Assembly: GCA_013433145.1 (NCBI GenBank)
Contig: CM024187.1
Location: forward strand, 4,542,826 to 4,606,825
Length of the DNA stretch: 64,000 nt
Source: Ascaris suum
Taxonomy: Eukaryota; Nematoda; Chromadorea; Rhabditida; Ascarididae
Direction of reading: 5' to 3'
Below the pieces are notes generated by a model. The model ran no database searches. It worked only from the letters and a program-made list of their open reading frames with translations, and had not been told where the DNA came from. A program made the position numbers and the translations under genes. Below are positions 25,734-38,000 of this stretch, in pieces; position 1 is the stretch's first letter; each line of letters begins with the position of its first letter.

Positions 25734-28700
25734 ATGAGAACGTTTTATCGTAGTGGACAAAGTTTTAGCGGGGTACAAAGTGAGCGCCTTGTTCGTGCAA
25801 TTTTAACTATACAAGGAGCAAAAAATCCCAATGAGGCTAGAAGATCGCGTCTGATTTCAGGAGCTACAGCCACGAATTCTTTTTGTTATGCGATTTTTGT
25901 GCTGTGTTTTATTGTTGGAGTATGTGGTAACTCCTCGATTCTAACCATAATTCGTGGTGTTATCGTTGAAAGGCGTTCATCGTCACGTTCAGGAAGGCGT
26001 CAAGGAGAGCACACAATCCTATATATAGCCGCACTCTGCGTTGTCGACTTCCTTATGTCGTTGTCACTTCCACCCGCAATACTAGTGCGTTTCTTGATCA
26101 CATTACATAGAACCAAGCACTGGACAATAGAAAGAGCTTTTAAGACTCTCTGTCATCATATGAGGTTTTTTTTTCCTTCATTCGGCAGAGATTCTTTAGG
26201 CTTTTGATGAATGATGAACTCTGTCGCAACTGAACTAGCATGAAGTAATATTGGTCAAAGAAAAGATTAGCCGAATGCTCATACATAATTTACTTTCGTC
26301 AGCTGCATTGAAAAGATGGAGCACGAAAATGCGAAAGGCGATTTTTCAGAGAAAAGGTGGACTTTTGCGGGAATAGTAAAGAATATAGTAGATATGCGTT
26401 GAATGTGTTTTGCTCGTTCACTGATAGCAGCCAGAACACAGCGCACATGCAACGCGTCTAAAGCGCTGCTATTTGTCTTATTTAACGGGCCGCGATATCC
26501 TATGGAATAATTGATAAGTTTTTATTGTTCCCTTTGATACCGTCGTTTTCCCAATTGTCAACGCTCTACTGATTCACTTGGTTACATTATTACAATGAGG
26601 GAAAATCGACGAGAAGACTTAATCGTTAATTGAAGATGCAATATATTGTCTTGATATCTTATTTCAATTCAACATACCCCATGCCAGCAATTATACACAT
26701 ATTTCTAGCGTATTTATATCGACAGAAGCAAAACTTGTGGTGGAATACTTTAGAATCTAGCTGAATTGGTTTATTTCAAATGAACACTGGATTTTCCGGG
26801 TGGCTCAGTACAGGTGAAACAACTAATGAGTGAATGACTTCAGGATAGTATTATTGGTTTCTGGATGTTCGGCACGGCAATATGCAAACTGCATCATATA
26901 TGCGGCTCAGTTGGGCGCATCGTATCCACTTTTTCTTGTAAATATTTTAATGCCAAATTCTATCAGTATTTAATAGTATTGCTGATGTTGAGGAAGCAAA
27001 AACGAGTTAATAAGCAATTTTCACCGTTTTTTGTTAATCTGCACTCGTTGAACGATACTTTGGAAGCATACAGGCGGTCGGGTCAATGGCCAATTTGGCA
27101 GCAGCTAGGAAAGCTCACAAAACACCCATTCGCATGATGCGATGATCATATCCCAAATTTCATAATCGATACTTTCTGCCATATAAAATAAACGTTAATG
27201 CAGCTTCAAAGGTGGATACAAAGTGTACACATATTTCTTGCTGATCTGTTTGAAGGACGATTAAAATGATATCGGTGTAAAAGACTTATCAATTAGCAAA
27301 AGAAAAGACTAACTATATATGATTGCGCCAATGACTTCTTTAAAGAAGTGAAAAGGGCTGAAATTCAGTTTTCAGTACAGATAAATAGACGACTTCTGTT
27401 TGATATTTTTATCACTTTATTGCCGAGTAGTGAATCTCAGAAAGTAAAGCAAACGCGCAGTCACACCCTTATTTCTGTGCCCGTAAAAAAGCTGTTAATT
27501 GTTGTGATCATCACTCTCTTCTTATCTCATTGTAAGTTTCAAGTTTATGTGGAACAAGAACCTTGCAATTTAGGGATTTCGAAGACTCATTTCTTTCAGA
27601 TAACGGCAATGAGTTTCGACCGATTTGTTGCTGTATGCCATCCTCATAAGCACGCATATCGTTCACGCAAATTTATTCTCTCAGTGATTGCCAGTTCGTC
27701 TTCATCTTCCATAAAATATTTCATTTTCTATATATGTCAGTTTTATCCTAAGAAGAAATGTCGTAAAATTTAGCTCGGGAACGCAAAATGGAAACGCCTC
27801 ATCCACAATTCTGTTTCTTTAGCTTACTTTAATGCTATTATGCAAGTAATGTCAATCACAAAAAATGCGTAGAGGTTTAAGTTTAACTGCTCCTCTGTCT
27901 ACTGGCTTACTCAAACACCACTAAAAGCACACATAAGTGCTGGGGATTTTTACCATGGTGCAAAAAAAAAACCACCATAGAAAATTTGAGGGATGCGTCA
28001 CTGAATTCAATGGCGCTATGGATTTTGTCGTCGTCTTATACTAATATACGGGCATCGCTTATTGCACATGAAACTGCTCTAGGAAAGACGCTTCGTTATG
28101 AACGCAGAACACAATGCCCCTTTCAGTGTGGTTTGAGTATCCTCATAAATGAATTCCATCTTTGCTTTTTCTCTGACACCGGTTCAATAGAGTCCGTATG
28201 TTCATTGATTTTCGCACAAATTTGAGTTGGTAGACATTCAGTCCGGCTACAGAGGAAAACTCTACGGATAGAGCTAGCTCTGCTTGCGTGCAATTTCGGT
28301 TTTCTTTAAATGTAATATTCTTGAAATGTTCTTCCCCCCTCTTTTCATGCTTATTGTTAACTGTTAGACGCTTTCGGCGCACAGCAACAGTTTACTTATA
28401 TTTCACCCATATTCCACTTTCATCTGGAATGATTTTTTTCGTAGCATGTGAAAGTATTTTATTCGTGCAATTCGACATAAGGCTTTGTAGAGCCAATTTA
28501 TTTGCCCATTTAGGTGTTTGTGGAGTAGCATTTCTATTACTATTGCCTATGTTGACATACGCAAGAGCGAACGAGGTGCTATTACATCAGCTGCGTCAGG
28601 CTGATCCTGTGAATCGACGTGAAAACGTAACACGTGTACGCGTCTACAAGTGCTCAGATATGATGCCACCTTATGTTTTCTACTGGTTCACGTGCAGGTA

Positions 28701-31403
28701 GGTGCTCGTTGACTTTATTAGGCACAGACGTAACAGGCACGTATAGTGTTTGAGTTTCGATGCTAGCAACTGCTTCGTTATGCGGTGCAATCGAATGCAA
28801 TATTGCAAGGTTGACTTTTTACCACAGCAGAAAAAAATATTCCAATTTATGCAAACGCATTCACTGGCCCAGTTGTTTCGCGCACACATGCACATACATC
28901 ACGTCATTTGGCCGACAGTTTTTTTGCATGCTGATTGCCCGCACATCTAGATGAATGAAAATATATCGCCGCCTTATCACATTACGCGAATCTCCTTCCA
29001 CTTAGTGCATTCAACATAACTGCATGCTTCTCGCATATGGTTGCATTTCTTTTTTCTTTTCATTACCGCTTAAACACTAAAATGTTCTTAAAAGAGCCGG
29101 GATAGACATGTAAATAATTAAATCAGGTATTCCACTCCCTTTAAGCTTGCTCCCTTTTGCATCTGCATAATGATCTTACAATTCACCGTGGACCTCCACA
29201 TTGAAAGCTTAGTCTATAACAATGTCAAAACTTCTAGGGATATATTTTGAACCACTTGGGCGCTGCACATGCTTAGATTGTTTGAGGTGTATCAGACGCA
29301 ATAATGACGGTGTCAGCACCATGCTGAGTGGTAATCCGATGATGAGCACGAACAATGTGTCAAATTTTTTCGACATTTTATGGTTTATGCTGGTGCAAGA
29401 CACCCGCACTTCTTTTCATCCTTCAGTGGCTTTCGGCATTTTTTAAAAGGTAGTGGCGCTCAGAATCTTGAGTTCTACTCTTAGCTTCGCTGTCATAGGC
29501 CGCGCAAATCATTTCAAGGAAATATGCGGCAGATTTCTCCGCCGAAAGTTCTGACCCCATTGTTTGCTCTATTCTCGAAACGCTGAACGAAATTTACACA
29601 ACGTTAGCGAGATAGCACACAGTACGCGCTCTGTGCTACGTACAACTTGACGCCACGTAACCGACTGAAGTTCCAGGGCACTTACTCTGGCAGCAGTAGA
29701 CTGTATCTCCCGCCATCACTGAGAAGCCCATACTGTCTGCCTTCTTATGCCATTTACTACAGCATACATGTGTATATGTGTATGGCGCATTTACAAATCA
29801 TATTTCTGATTCTTACTTCATTCACCTCACTTTATGTAGCCAACGGACTCGACGTTTGGTTTCCTCCTTTGTAGCATTCTCGTACAATGGCAGAATGCAA
29901 GAAGTCCTTTTTTTTGAATGCTATCTATTGTTCCGATGCCTTAACCAGCTGCGAAACCCATTGGAGCGTTGAGCAGTTGCATAGGGCAATTACTGAGCCT
30001 GATGAAAGCAGCCTATTAACAATGCGTCACGTTTTAGTACATTTCTGCTGGGCTACGTGGTGCCGCTTGTGCTTATCGTGTATTTCAACTGCAAGCTCGT
30101 GAGGAGGCTATATCGACATTCTAAGTTCGTATTGTTTGCTTACATAATCCAAAAGTTTGTGCTGTAAAAGTTATTTTACAGCGGAAAATGTAGCTGAAGG
30201 GAGACAATTGATAATTTGCTTCATAGATTTAATGAAGGACCAGAGAATGTGGAATATCCCTCCTGTCCCCGAATGGCCGGAAGTTTTACTTTCGTGGAGA
30301 GTTTTAACTGGCTCATGAGGATAAAGCTACGAAGGCCCCAAACTGCTCTAGCCTTATTTCTTGGACGCCTAATTATTAAACTGAAATTTTTGTTCTGTAC
30401 AGTTTTCTCAAATAAACAACAGTTCTGTTTACGGACCTAAAGTTACTTCAATATTTGGGATGACTTTCGGATTGGGCAGCTCTTCAAGAAGCAGCTAAAG
30501 TACGCATGAAGTGTGGCCTACTTGGAGACATCAGAGTATCGATTACATTGTATCTGCTTGAATCGCTTCACAAGATGGGCCTAGAGAAGAAGCTTCACCA
30601 AAACACTTAATTCATGCTTTGTACTCGACGCTTTGTGTATTACCACTCATCTTCGCTTGACCATACACTTCCTCTAAATGATCACTTGTAGTGTTTTTGA
30701 TGTTTTCTTGCTTTCGATATACTCAAATGAGTTTATCAATAAGACAAGCAGCTAGTAAGCGGATGATTCGGGCAACTTAAACGCAAAACATTCTCGGAGG
30801 CTTTCCTAGTGGTCTTTCCTCAAAAAAGCCTATTAAGACGAAAATTAAATCTCTTTTTTTTGCAGTTCTCAGCACTGCTTCTCATCTCCTTTCAACACTT
30901 TACTTTCGCAAATAGCGTCATGAAACTTGGATGTTACGTAATATAATATTTAGAGTAGGAGGGAGGGCTTTCTATTCAAGGAAAGGGCATTCATTCTTTG
31001 ATGAGGAACTGTTCCAGAAGCGAATAGCTGATAGCAGTAAAATTAACATTAGCACTATCTAACTTACAGGGTGCAACCACGAAGTGGAATCCCATTGCGA
31101 CGAGTAGCTACCTACACAATTCTCATAGCTGTATTTTACTTCGTTTGTTGGACGCCCTATTGGTGCTCAGTGCTGTATGCGATATATATGTCGATTTTTT
31201 CGGATGCTCGCGCCGAAAGCAGCGAATTATTACTGTTTGTTATTTATTGTGTGCACCTGTTGCCGTATTTTGGTAGCGCGAGTAATTGGATTCTCTACGG
31301 ACTGCTCAACACGCAGCTGCAAATGAAACACGACGCGCAGCATTCCAATGACGAACACGTCGGCATGATGCGCCCTCAGTTACAACCCTCATTGTCACAT
31401 TGA
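25734..31403 (+). CDS. Class A neuropeptide-type G protein-coupled receptor, six exons
   Basis: Exons: 25734 (or 25861)-26084, 26844-26937, 27600-27693, 28514-28697, 30038-30124, 31070-31403 (TGA); about 380 residues. All seven membrane segments are visible. TM1 carries CGNSS. TM2 is VVDFLMSLSLPP. TM3 begins WMFGTAICKLHH (disulfide Cys) and ends ITAMSFDRFVAVCHP, so DRF stands for DRY. TM4 runs into LPMLTYARANEV. The second outer loop has an NVT glycosylation site and VYKCSDMM (partner Cys). TM5 is GYVVPLVLIVYFNCKL, TM6 FYFVCWTPYW, TM7 ASNWILYGLLN, where Trp replaces Pro of NPxxY. This resembles nematode neuropeptide receptors of the somatostatin/opioid/allatostatin-like group; the ligand cannot be named. 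Exon 2 ends in phase 1 but exon 3 starts in phase 0, so the model is one base out of frame there; other junctions agree. The true N-terminus is uncertain. Confidence 0.9.
26844..26937 (+). CDS. GPCR exon 2 (TM3), with reading-frame conflict at its 3' end
   Basis: Follows a GACTTCAG acceptor and reads DSIIGFWMFGTAICKLHH and onward to GRIVSTFS before a GTAAAT donor. It leaves one base over, while the next exon's ITAMSFDRF must start in phase 0. A run of five T (26930-26934) lies seven codons or fewer before the donor; with four T the frame would read STFL and join ITAM exactly, as expected for the middle of TM3. Either the run is miscounted, the gene is frameshifted, or an unseen splice variant exists. 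Confidence 0.8.
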
Positions 31404-34400
31404 TAGGTATGTGCAACGTATGTGCTAACCCTTTTCAAACGTATATATTAAATGTAATAGCTCATGATCGGTATGCCCTCCTTACCACTATCAATAATAA
31501 CTCTTTTACTACTAATGGAAGGGAGGAGATGCGCTCGGCAGCCATCACATTACCATTCGCGCAGATCTGCAAATCTTGAAAGCGAAATTAACGTTGCGAC
31601 GGAAATATGCGCTGCGTGTGTGGTCCGCTTCTGTCTACATTTGAACAGACCAGCTAGCGCGCGTCATCAGTGCTGGAGTGACGACCGCAATGTCAAAAGG
31701 GCCGGAGGGATTGATCATTTAAACGTAACGAAATGTTCTTCTTCGAAATTTTTGCCCTTAATTTGCGTTGGCATATGACGATCTCAACGTATTTGTGAGA
31801 TTCACACAAACACAAAATGAAAGAGAACAGCAAAGAGATGAAATAAAAGCTGAAACGGGAGGAACTACCTATTGGTAAGCCATGCGAGAGTCGATAAAGC
31901 TTTTGCTAACCTCCTTCTGATTATCCGATATCAAGCTAATGAAGAGTCAAAGAGAAAACGGAAATCCTAAGACTAAAATAGGACCTGGGGAAAACTTTCT
32001 TCAAGTTTTGGGCAATCATTGCGGCGCATAATGTGAGATCCTCGAAAGAAACATTTATATCAGCCTTAATTTTCGTTGGATGGCAATGGCGCCTAAGCTA
32101 CGTTTTGAGGAGTGTTGCTCTTATGGATTTTCCTTTCAGTTTGTGTTAGCAATGCGTGGAACAAGAAATGCCATCCGGTTTTGACGCCTCACGTTGGACT
32201 GTGGCTGAATCACATATTCTGATGGAAAACATGGAAGTGCGAGCGGCATAACTGCCACCACCTCGAAGAAACGTCCTCAGAGTGGATGCTGGTCAACACA
32301 GCCTTTCATCAAGTCCGCATATCAAGAGAGCCTTTGCCGAGTTCAATTTTCGCAATGCAACGTATCGATCAATTCTCTTCGATACATGTCGTTTTGCTTC
32401 TCACATGTCAGAAATAATGAAATCATTACGCCTACGATATTTGATGCAAACTTATTGCGATAATGGGTTTAATAGCACTGAGACACAAAGCTCTACCTTC
32501 GCCTGCGCAGCAAAAAGTTATCCAGACAAAAGACCGTGACCGCGAAATTTTGAAGTGTGAAAATGAGGGCTCTATTCTCCTCGCTCCCCACCCTCGAATA
32601 GAAGCTGCTTTTGCACCGCAACATATTGAGAGAAGAATAACGGAATAGGAAGCCAGCCTTATCGAGTGAGAAAACAATCTCTTATAAAAGTTTTTTCTTC
32701 GAAAGATAAGAGTTCCTACGAGCATCAATAATCGACCCACATCTTTAGTAGCCTGCTACCTCAAGTACTAACCTTGAACCAGCGAATCTAAATAAAAACC
32801 CTACAGACAGGTCCAAGCATGCGGCCCTACACTCCAGCAGGGCCTATTCGGACTGCAAATCCTTTCTACTCCGTTCCTTGCGAAAATAATCCAAAGAACA
32901 GTCATCACCCACCTAAACAGTGGATTCATTGTCATCACGGAAGCTCTTAGGTGCTGCCTCCTTTTCAAGGTTCTTCCGCATAGAACACTCGGTAGCTTCT
33001 CTTTTAGGTCCATTTTGTATATTTTTTGTATATTTTAAAAGCAATGAGACCCCATGGTGAAATCGCTTCCTTAATCAGGAGTACAGCGCAAACTCCGGCC
33101 GATCCAAATGTTACGATCGATCAACTGTCTTCTCCTCTCTCATTTATCGTTAGCGTCAGCATTCGTGATCGGTTCCTTTTTAGGTTGGAATGCGAGACGG
33201 CATTACAAAAAAGCATATTTTACACAAACACAAAGCGAACGAGTGAATCATAAAAGCACGCGCCAAGTGAATTATGCCACTGTTTCGACAGTACAAAACA
33301 CCATCGGTGATGCTTGTGGAGGAATAGAAAAATGAAGTGCATCAACCGCATGGCATCATACTATTAGCTTTAAGCGACTCAGCACAGAAAACACTTTACG
33401 CCAAAATGGTCGCACGAAACGAGCGAGTGAGTGCATCGTATAGTGTTCTTCTTATCAAACTGACTGATTACTAAAAATTACACCAATAAACTCATATATG
33501 AATAAGTATTAAATAAACAAGCATAGACATAGATATACATACTTCACTCATAATAGTCCATCGCGAAAAAACATCCCAATAAAAAAAGGAATTAAAAACA
33601 CAATGGTGCCACCGAATAATACTGGCAGCCTACAACAAATACTTCCTAAACAACTCATGAGCACTAGAATGCTAGAAATCAGGTGCCCCCGAAAGCACTG
33701 CACATCAGATATCAATGGCGAAAAGGCACGCAAATGCACGCAACAGTCACATAATGAAGAGCACTCATCGCGGACCTCAAAAAAAGGACAAGAACAATTC
33801 GCAAATTTTGATATCCCTGTGCAAGCAATATGAAATTTATGCGACAATGTAAATCACAAGACCATACCACCTCTTGCTTCAGCTTAAACCGTTTCTCGTA
33901 CCTCTACACACGCATCCACAGTTTTGTTCCAGCAGAATTGTGTGCGTGAATTGCACATGCACATCTCATCAATGCATCAAATATCTCACAACGACGAACG
34001 TCAATATCATAAGCTTCACTTCTGTGCTTAGCCGCCAGCAGAAGAGAATAAACCTGACAAGCATTACGTGAATGTTAAGAATCGAATCGCTCTCCTCTCA
34101 CGTTTTCCCCTCCTCGCCCATATGAATCGAATTGAGTAAGTGGGAGTGGTTCGAACAACTCTCTGAGAGAATGTCAAAAAATGAAAAATACAGTTGAAGA
34201 GCTTTCGCAACATTATCAAACATGAGTGTATGGCTTCTTTAAATAGTGAAAAATTCCACGAAAACATAAAAGTCTATTATATAAGGCGCAAATATGCATA
34301 CGAATGAATGCGATTCACAACACTAGCAGAAAAATGAAGCACCGCAAATGAAATGCAGAGAAGTTATGAATAAAACGGATACTTGCACAACATGCTCGGC

Positions 34401-34880
34401 ATTTCACCAGCCACTAGAAGATAAAAACTAAACTCACCATTAAAAACAAAAACATACCGAAAAAAACATACATCGATGTGTACATCGCTATAAAACTCAA
34501 TTGAAATTCCCACGTATAATGATGAAAAGGCAAAGTGCAAATAACACCCACAATATGCACCTTCCAAACCAGAGATGCACAGCGAAATCTATAAAAAAAG
34601 AGATTTCATAAACGCGTTGGCCTACCTACTTGTTCACATAGACGGCGCAAAAAAGCTCTCCACGCGTGGAAACTCAAGCCTTTCATGACAAGCATACAGT
34701 TGGATATTAGAGGATTCAGCTTTCGAATCTGGCTTTTTAGCTTGAAAAGGAAAATGAAAAAGAAAGTGACGAGAAGACTGCAAAAAAAAAAATTGATCTC
34801 CTGCATAGTGTTCATAAAAATAATCACAGATGCAGCTCCTATAAAAGAAAAACACAAACAGTGGCAACTTAGGTAGAAAG
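31404..34880. other. Region between convergent GPCR and PH-FYVE genes
   Basis: The two genes point toward each other here, so it must hold both 3' UTRs. Frames such as 31464-31778 and 32282-32539 (plus) or 32432-32740 (minus) have no recognisable domain and do not splice to a neighbour. I see no further gene. Confidence 0.5.
31842..31847 (+). promoter_or_regulatory. Possible GPCR polyadenylation signal
   Basis: AATAAA about 440 bases after the GPCR stop codon, the first clear one downstream. A donor-like GTATGT sits immediately after the stop (31407), so a 3' UTR intron is also possible. Confidence 0.3.
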
Positions 34881-34882
34881 GA

Positions 34883-34888
34883 TTTATT
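34883..34888 (-). promoter_or_regulatory. Probable polyadenylation signal of the PH-FYVE gene
   Basis: TTTATT on the plus strand is AATAAA on the minus strand, about 170 bases past the stop codon at 35061-35063, a normal distance for a nematode 3' UTR. Confidence 0.5.
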
Positions 34889-35060
34889 AAGAGAAAGGAA
34901 GGAGACAGAGAGATGCAAAATACAAGAAAGAAAATGGAAAAGTGAGGAAAAAATTGCTAAGAAAAGAACACAATTGCAGCAGTAAACATAAACGAAAGAA
35001 ATAATCAACGGTGGAGAAGAGAAGATGTACGACTAAGGAGGAGAAACAAGCTGAACGAGC

Positions 35061-38000
35061 TTAAGAATGTGCCTCCCAAAGTCGATTCGTGTTCGCCACT
35101 GGTACCATTGATGGACCAGCCAGGCGCTCTGAATCAGTCAAACTGCTGCTTCCTCCACTATAGAATGTCGGCTGAAACATAGTAACAAACTGTTACAGCC
35201 GCTCTTCGGGTTGCACACATTGCCATACTTTCTGCTCAATTCTTGGCGTCATTCGACCCTAATAAACGAAAAAAGAAACAAGTGATGAAAACTTATACGG
35301 AAAATTTCATTCAACAAGTGTCCTCATTTTCGCATCCCGTTCAAATATACAACTACGCAATTTTAAAAAAGAAGCATACTGAAGGAGAACTGGCATGTGT
35401 TTGGAGACCGTACGTGAAAAAAAAACCAAACTCTCATTACTCTTTCGATCACATGCAGCTGACAATTTGATTTCCAATTATACGTTGATAAAAACCAATA
35501 GGAATTCAATCTCGATTTTATCAGAATGTTTCAGCAAGCATAAACCTGTATATTCTCCAGTAAAATTCGGCCCGCATTTGAAGGAGCTTTTTATCGTTAC
35601 TCTGCATGGATCACAAAACCTTGCCAGTGTTTCCACTAACGTTTCGCATTTGCTGCCCCCCCCCCCCCCCGTCCGGTTTTCTTGATAGAATTTTAAAGCA
35701 TAACACCATTAAGAAAATTTCTTCTTCTTCTTTTCAAATATGGCACATCAAATATTCTCCTCCTTCATCATAATATTCTGCGTGCAAATTTCAAAAGAAA
35801 AAAGGAACTGCTTTCAGATTATTTATCTCGATACAAGGAAATAAGCATGTGAGTGTCAAAGAAAAAACACAAGAATCTTCACCAACCTGATGATCATAAT
35901 TAGAGTTTTTCTCGTCGTCATCTGAATCGCTTGATTCGTTGCCAAGCATGTTAGCTTCCGTCGTTAAATTTTTCGCGTCTTCGCGGCCACTCAGTGTGAA
36001 GCTAGTGAAGCACTGAAAATTTTGGATATTTTTTTTCGAGATGCATACCTCGCAGCATGTAAGTCTTCGCTGCCAACCAATACGTTTTAATTGAATCATT
36101 ACACGGAAGGACGTCAACAAAAGCTTGAGTCAAGTAAAAGCGAACCATTTGCAGCCATTTTCTTGAAACATATTTTCCTAACGGAAGAGATGCTTTCAAC
36201 CTAGATGAAGATGAGGTAAAAATTTGCACAAATATTTTGTTAAAATAATTACAAAGTGGCAAAAGTTTCACAGCCTAAATAATAGCCACCAAACCAACGC
36301 CATGAATACCAGAAGCAGATACGCAAGTCTCCAATGTAACGACGTTCGCTACCTTTCAACGTTTAAAATCTCGTCACGAAATATACCAATAACTTACAAC
36401 TCCCCCGATGATGATAGAAAAGCTCAATTAATATATGAGTTCATAGCAACCACTCTTAACCAATTTCAAGGAAACCATTTCTACTTGCCATAAAAACTAA
36501 ACAGATTGCACATTTGGCTCTATCGTAGAGAACAAAAACAAAAATAAATGCAAACCTTGTCACATACGCGAACTGGCCTCTTGCCAAGGCCAGCGATACG
36601 GTAGTTGTGTGTTGAGCATGACGCACAAACAACGTTACCACACGCACGGCAATGATGCTAAAATTTGTTTTCGCATTAAACATAATAGTGCAAAATCTAG
36701 GCCAATAAAAAGAGTAACTTCAATAGCAATCAAAATACATCTCTTCTCAAGGAAGCAATCCTCCTTTACGTGGAATGAACCTCGAGGTCAGCAGTAACAG
36801 GCACATTACTAACAGAAGCGAAAAAAATACAACACCACCACCGCTTTAACACTCACTTCTCAACAAACATCAGAGGGTGCGCCGTAATATCGGCAGTATA
36901 TTCAAACAAACTAAAGCCGTGTACTGCACATAATCAAATGCAACCAACAGCTAGAGAGCGACTACAGGGGTAAAACCCTTTCTTAACAAAAGCGCTTATC
37001 CAGCACTGACCCCTTTGCCACCAATAACCGAGGAAAACGAGGAAACCAAAAAAAAAAACACGGGTATTTTTTCAAGCAATATTTTTCAAAGAGTTAGTTT
37101 TTGCAAAATCAACTTACTCTACGCTGCAACACGGTGAACTGTGTTTTCTGGCATGCCATACATTTGGGTGCTTCACCGTCGGGGATCCACACAGCCGCAT
37201 GCTCCGTAGCAGCTTTTTTTCCTCCTGTAAAATTAAAGTGCTCGAAAGTTAATGATGAATATCACCCTTGAGTAGAACGCAATGATTTAAAGCAATGCCC
37301 CAAGGCCTCTGGATGCTGGCTTAATAGTGGTCAAGGTATAAGGCATCAGGCAGGTACTTTTGCTTCCAGGAATTAAAAAATTCTTAAGCTCTTTTCACTT
37401 CACGTCATGAGACTCCACAGAAATGTATAGAAACTGTAAACAAAGCGAAACAAGCAAGCATTCGACGAATCTGCTTTTTATTAATTCAGTGTTACCTAAA
37501 AGTCACTACTGACTGGACCTGGAGAATACAGCGTAGACTACAATCGGCGCACGAACTACAATGTGCAGCAAATACGATGGAGCTTACATCACTTTCTTGG
37601 GTATTTCACAGCCCAAAAGGAGGAACCACGCGTGAATACTTCAACGGAGAAAGTCAGGATATCAAAGTCAGGGTGGAATCGGGGTGTTTTATCAACGCAG
37701 CACTACGCTCTTATCCATCACCGTCAGCAGCAGCGAACACATTACAACATCCGTTTCATGTTGCAACGCACTCTTTCGCCAAGAGCTTATAGGAATCAAA
37801 ATATACGAGAACGAACAATTGCTAACCTTTTGTGAGAATATCGTGCACACATCGCTCAATGTGCAACATCCATTCCTTCTTCTCTGTGCTCGTCGCCGCG
37901 TAAACCGCAAACGATTTTGCACGTGTCTTCACCAACCAACCATTGCGCATCTCTAAACTCATACTCTTTTTGAGTCAATCCAGCAGATCAATACCAACTT

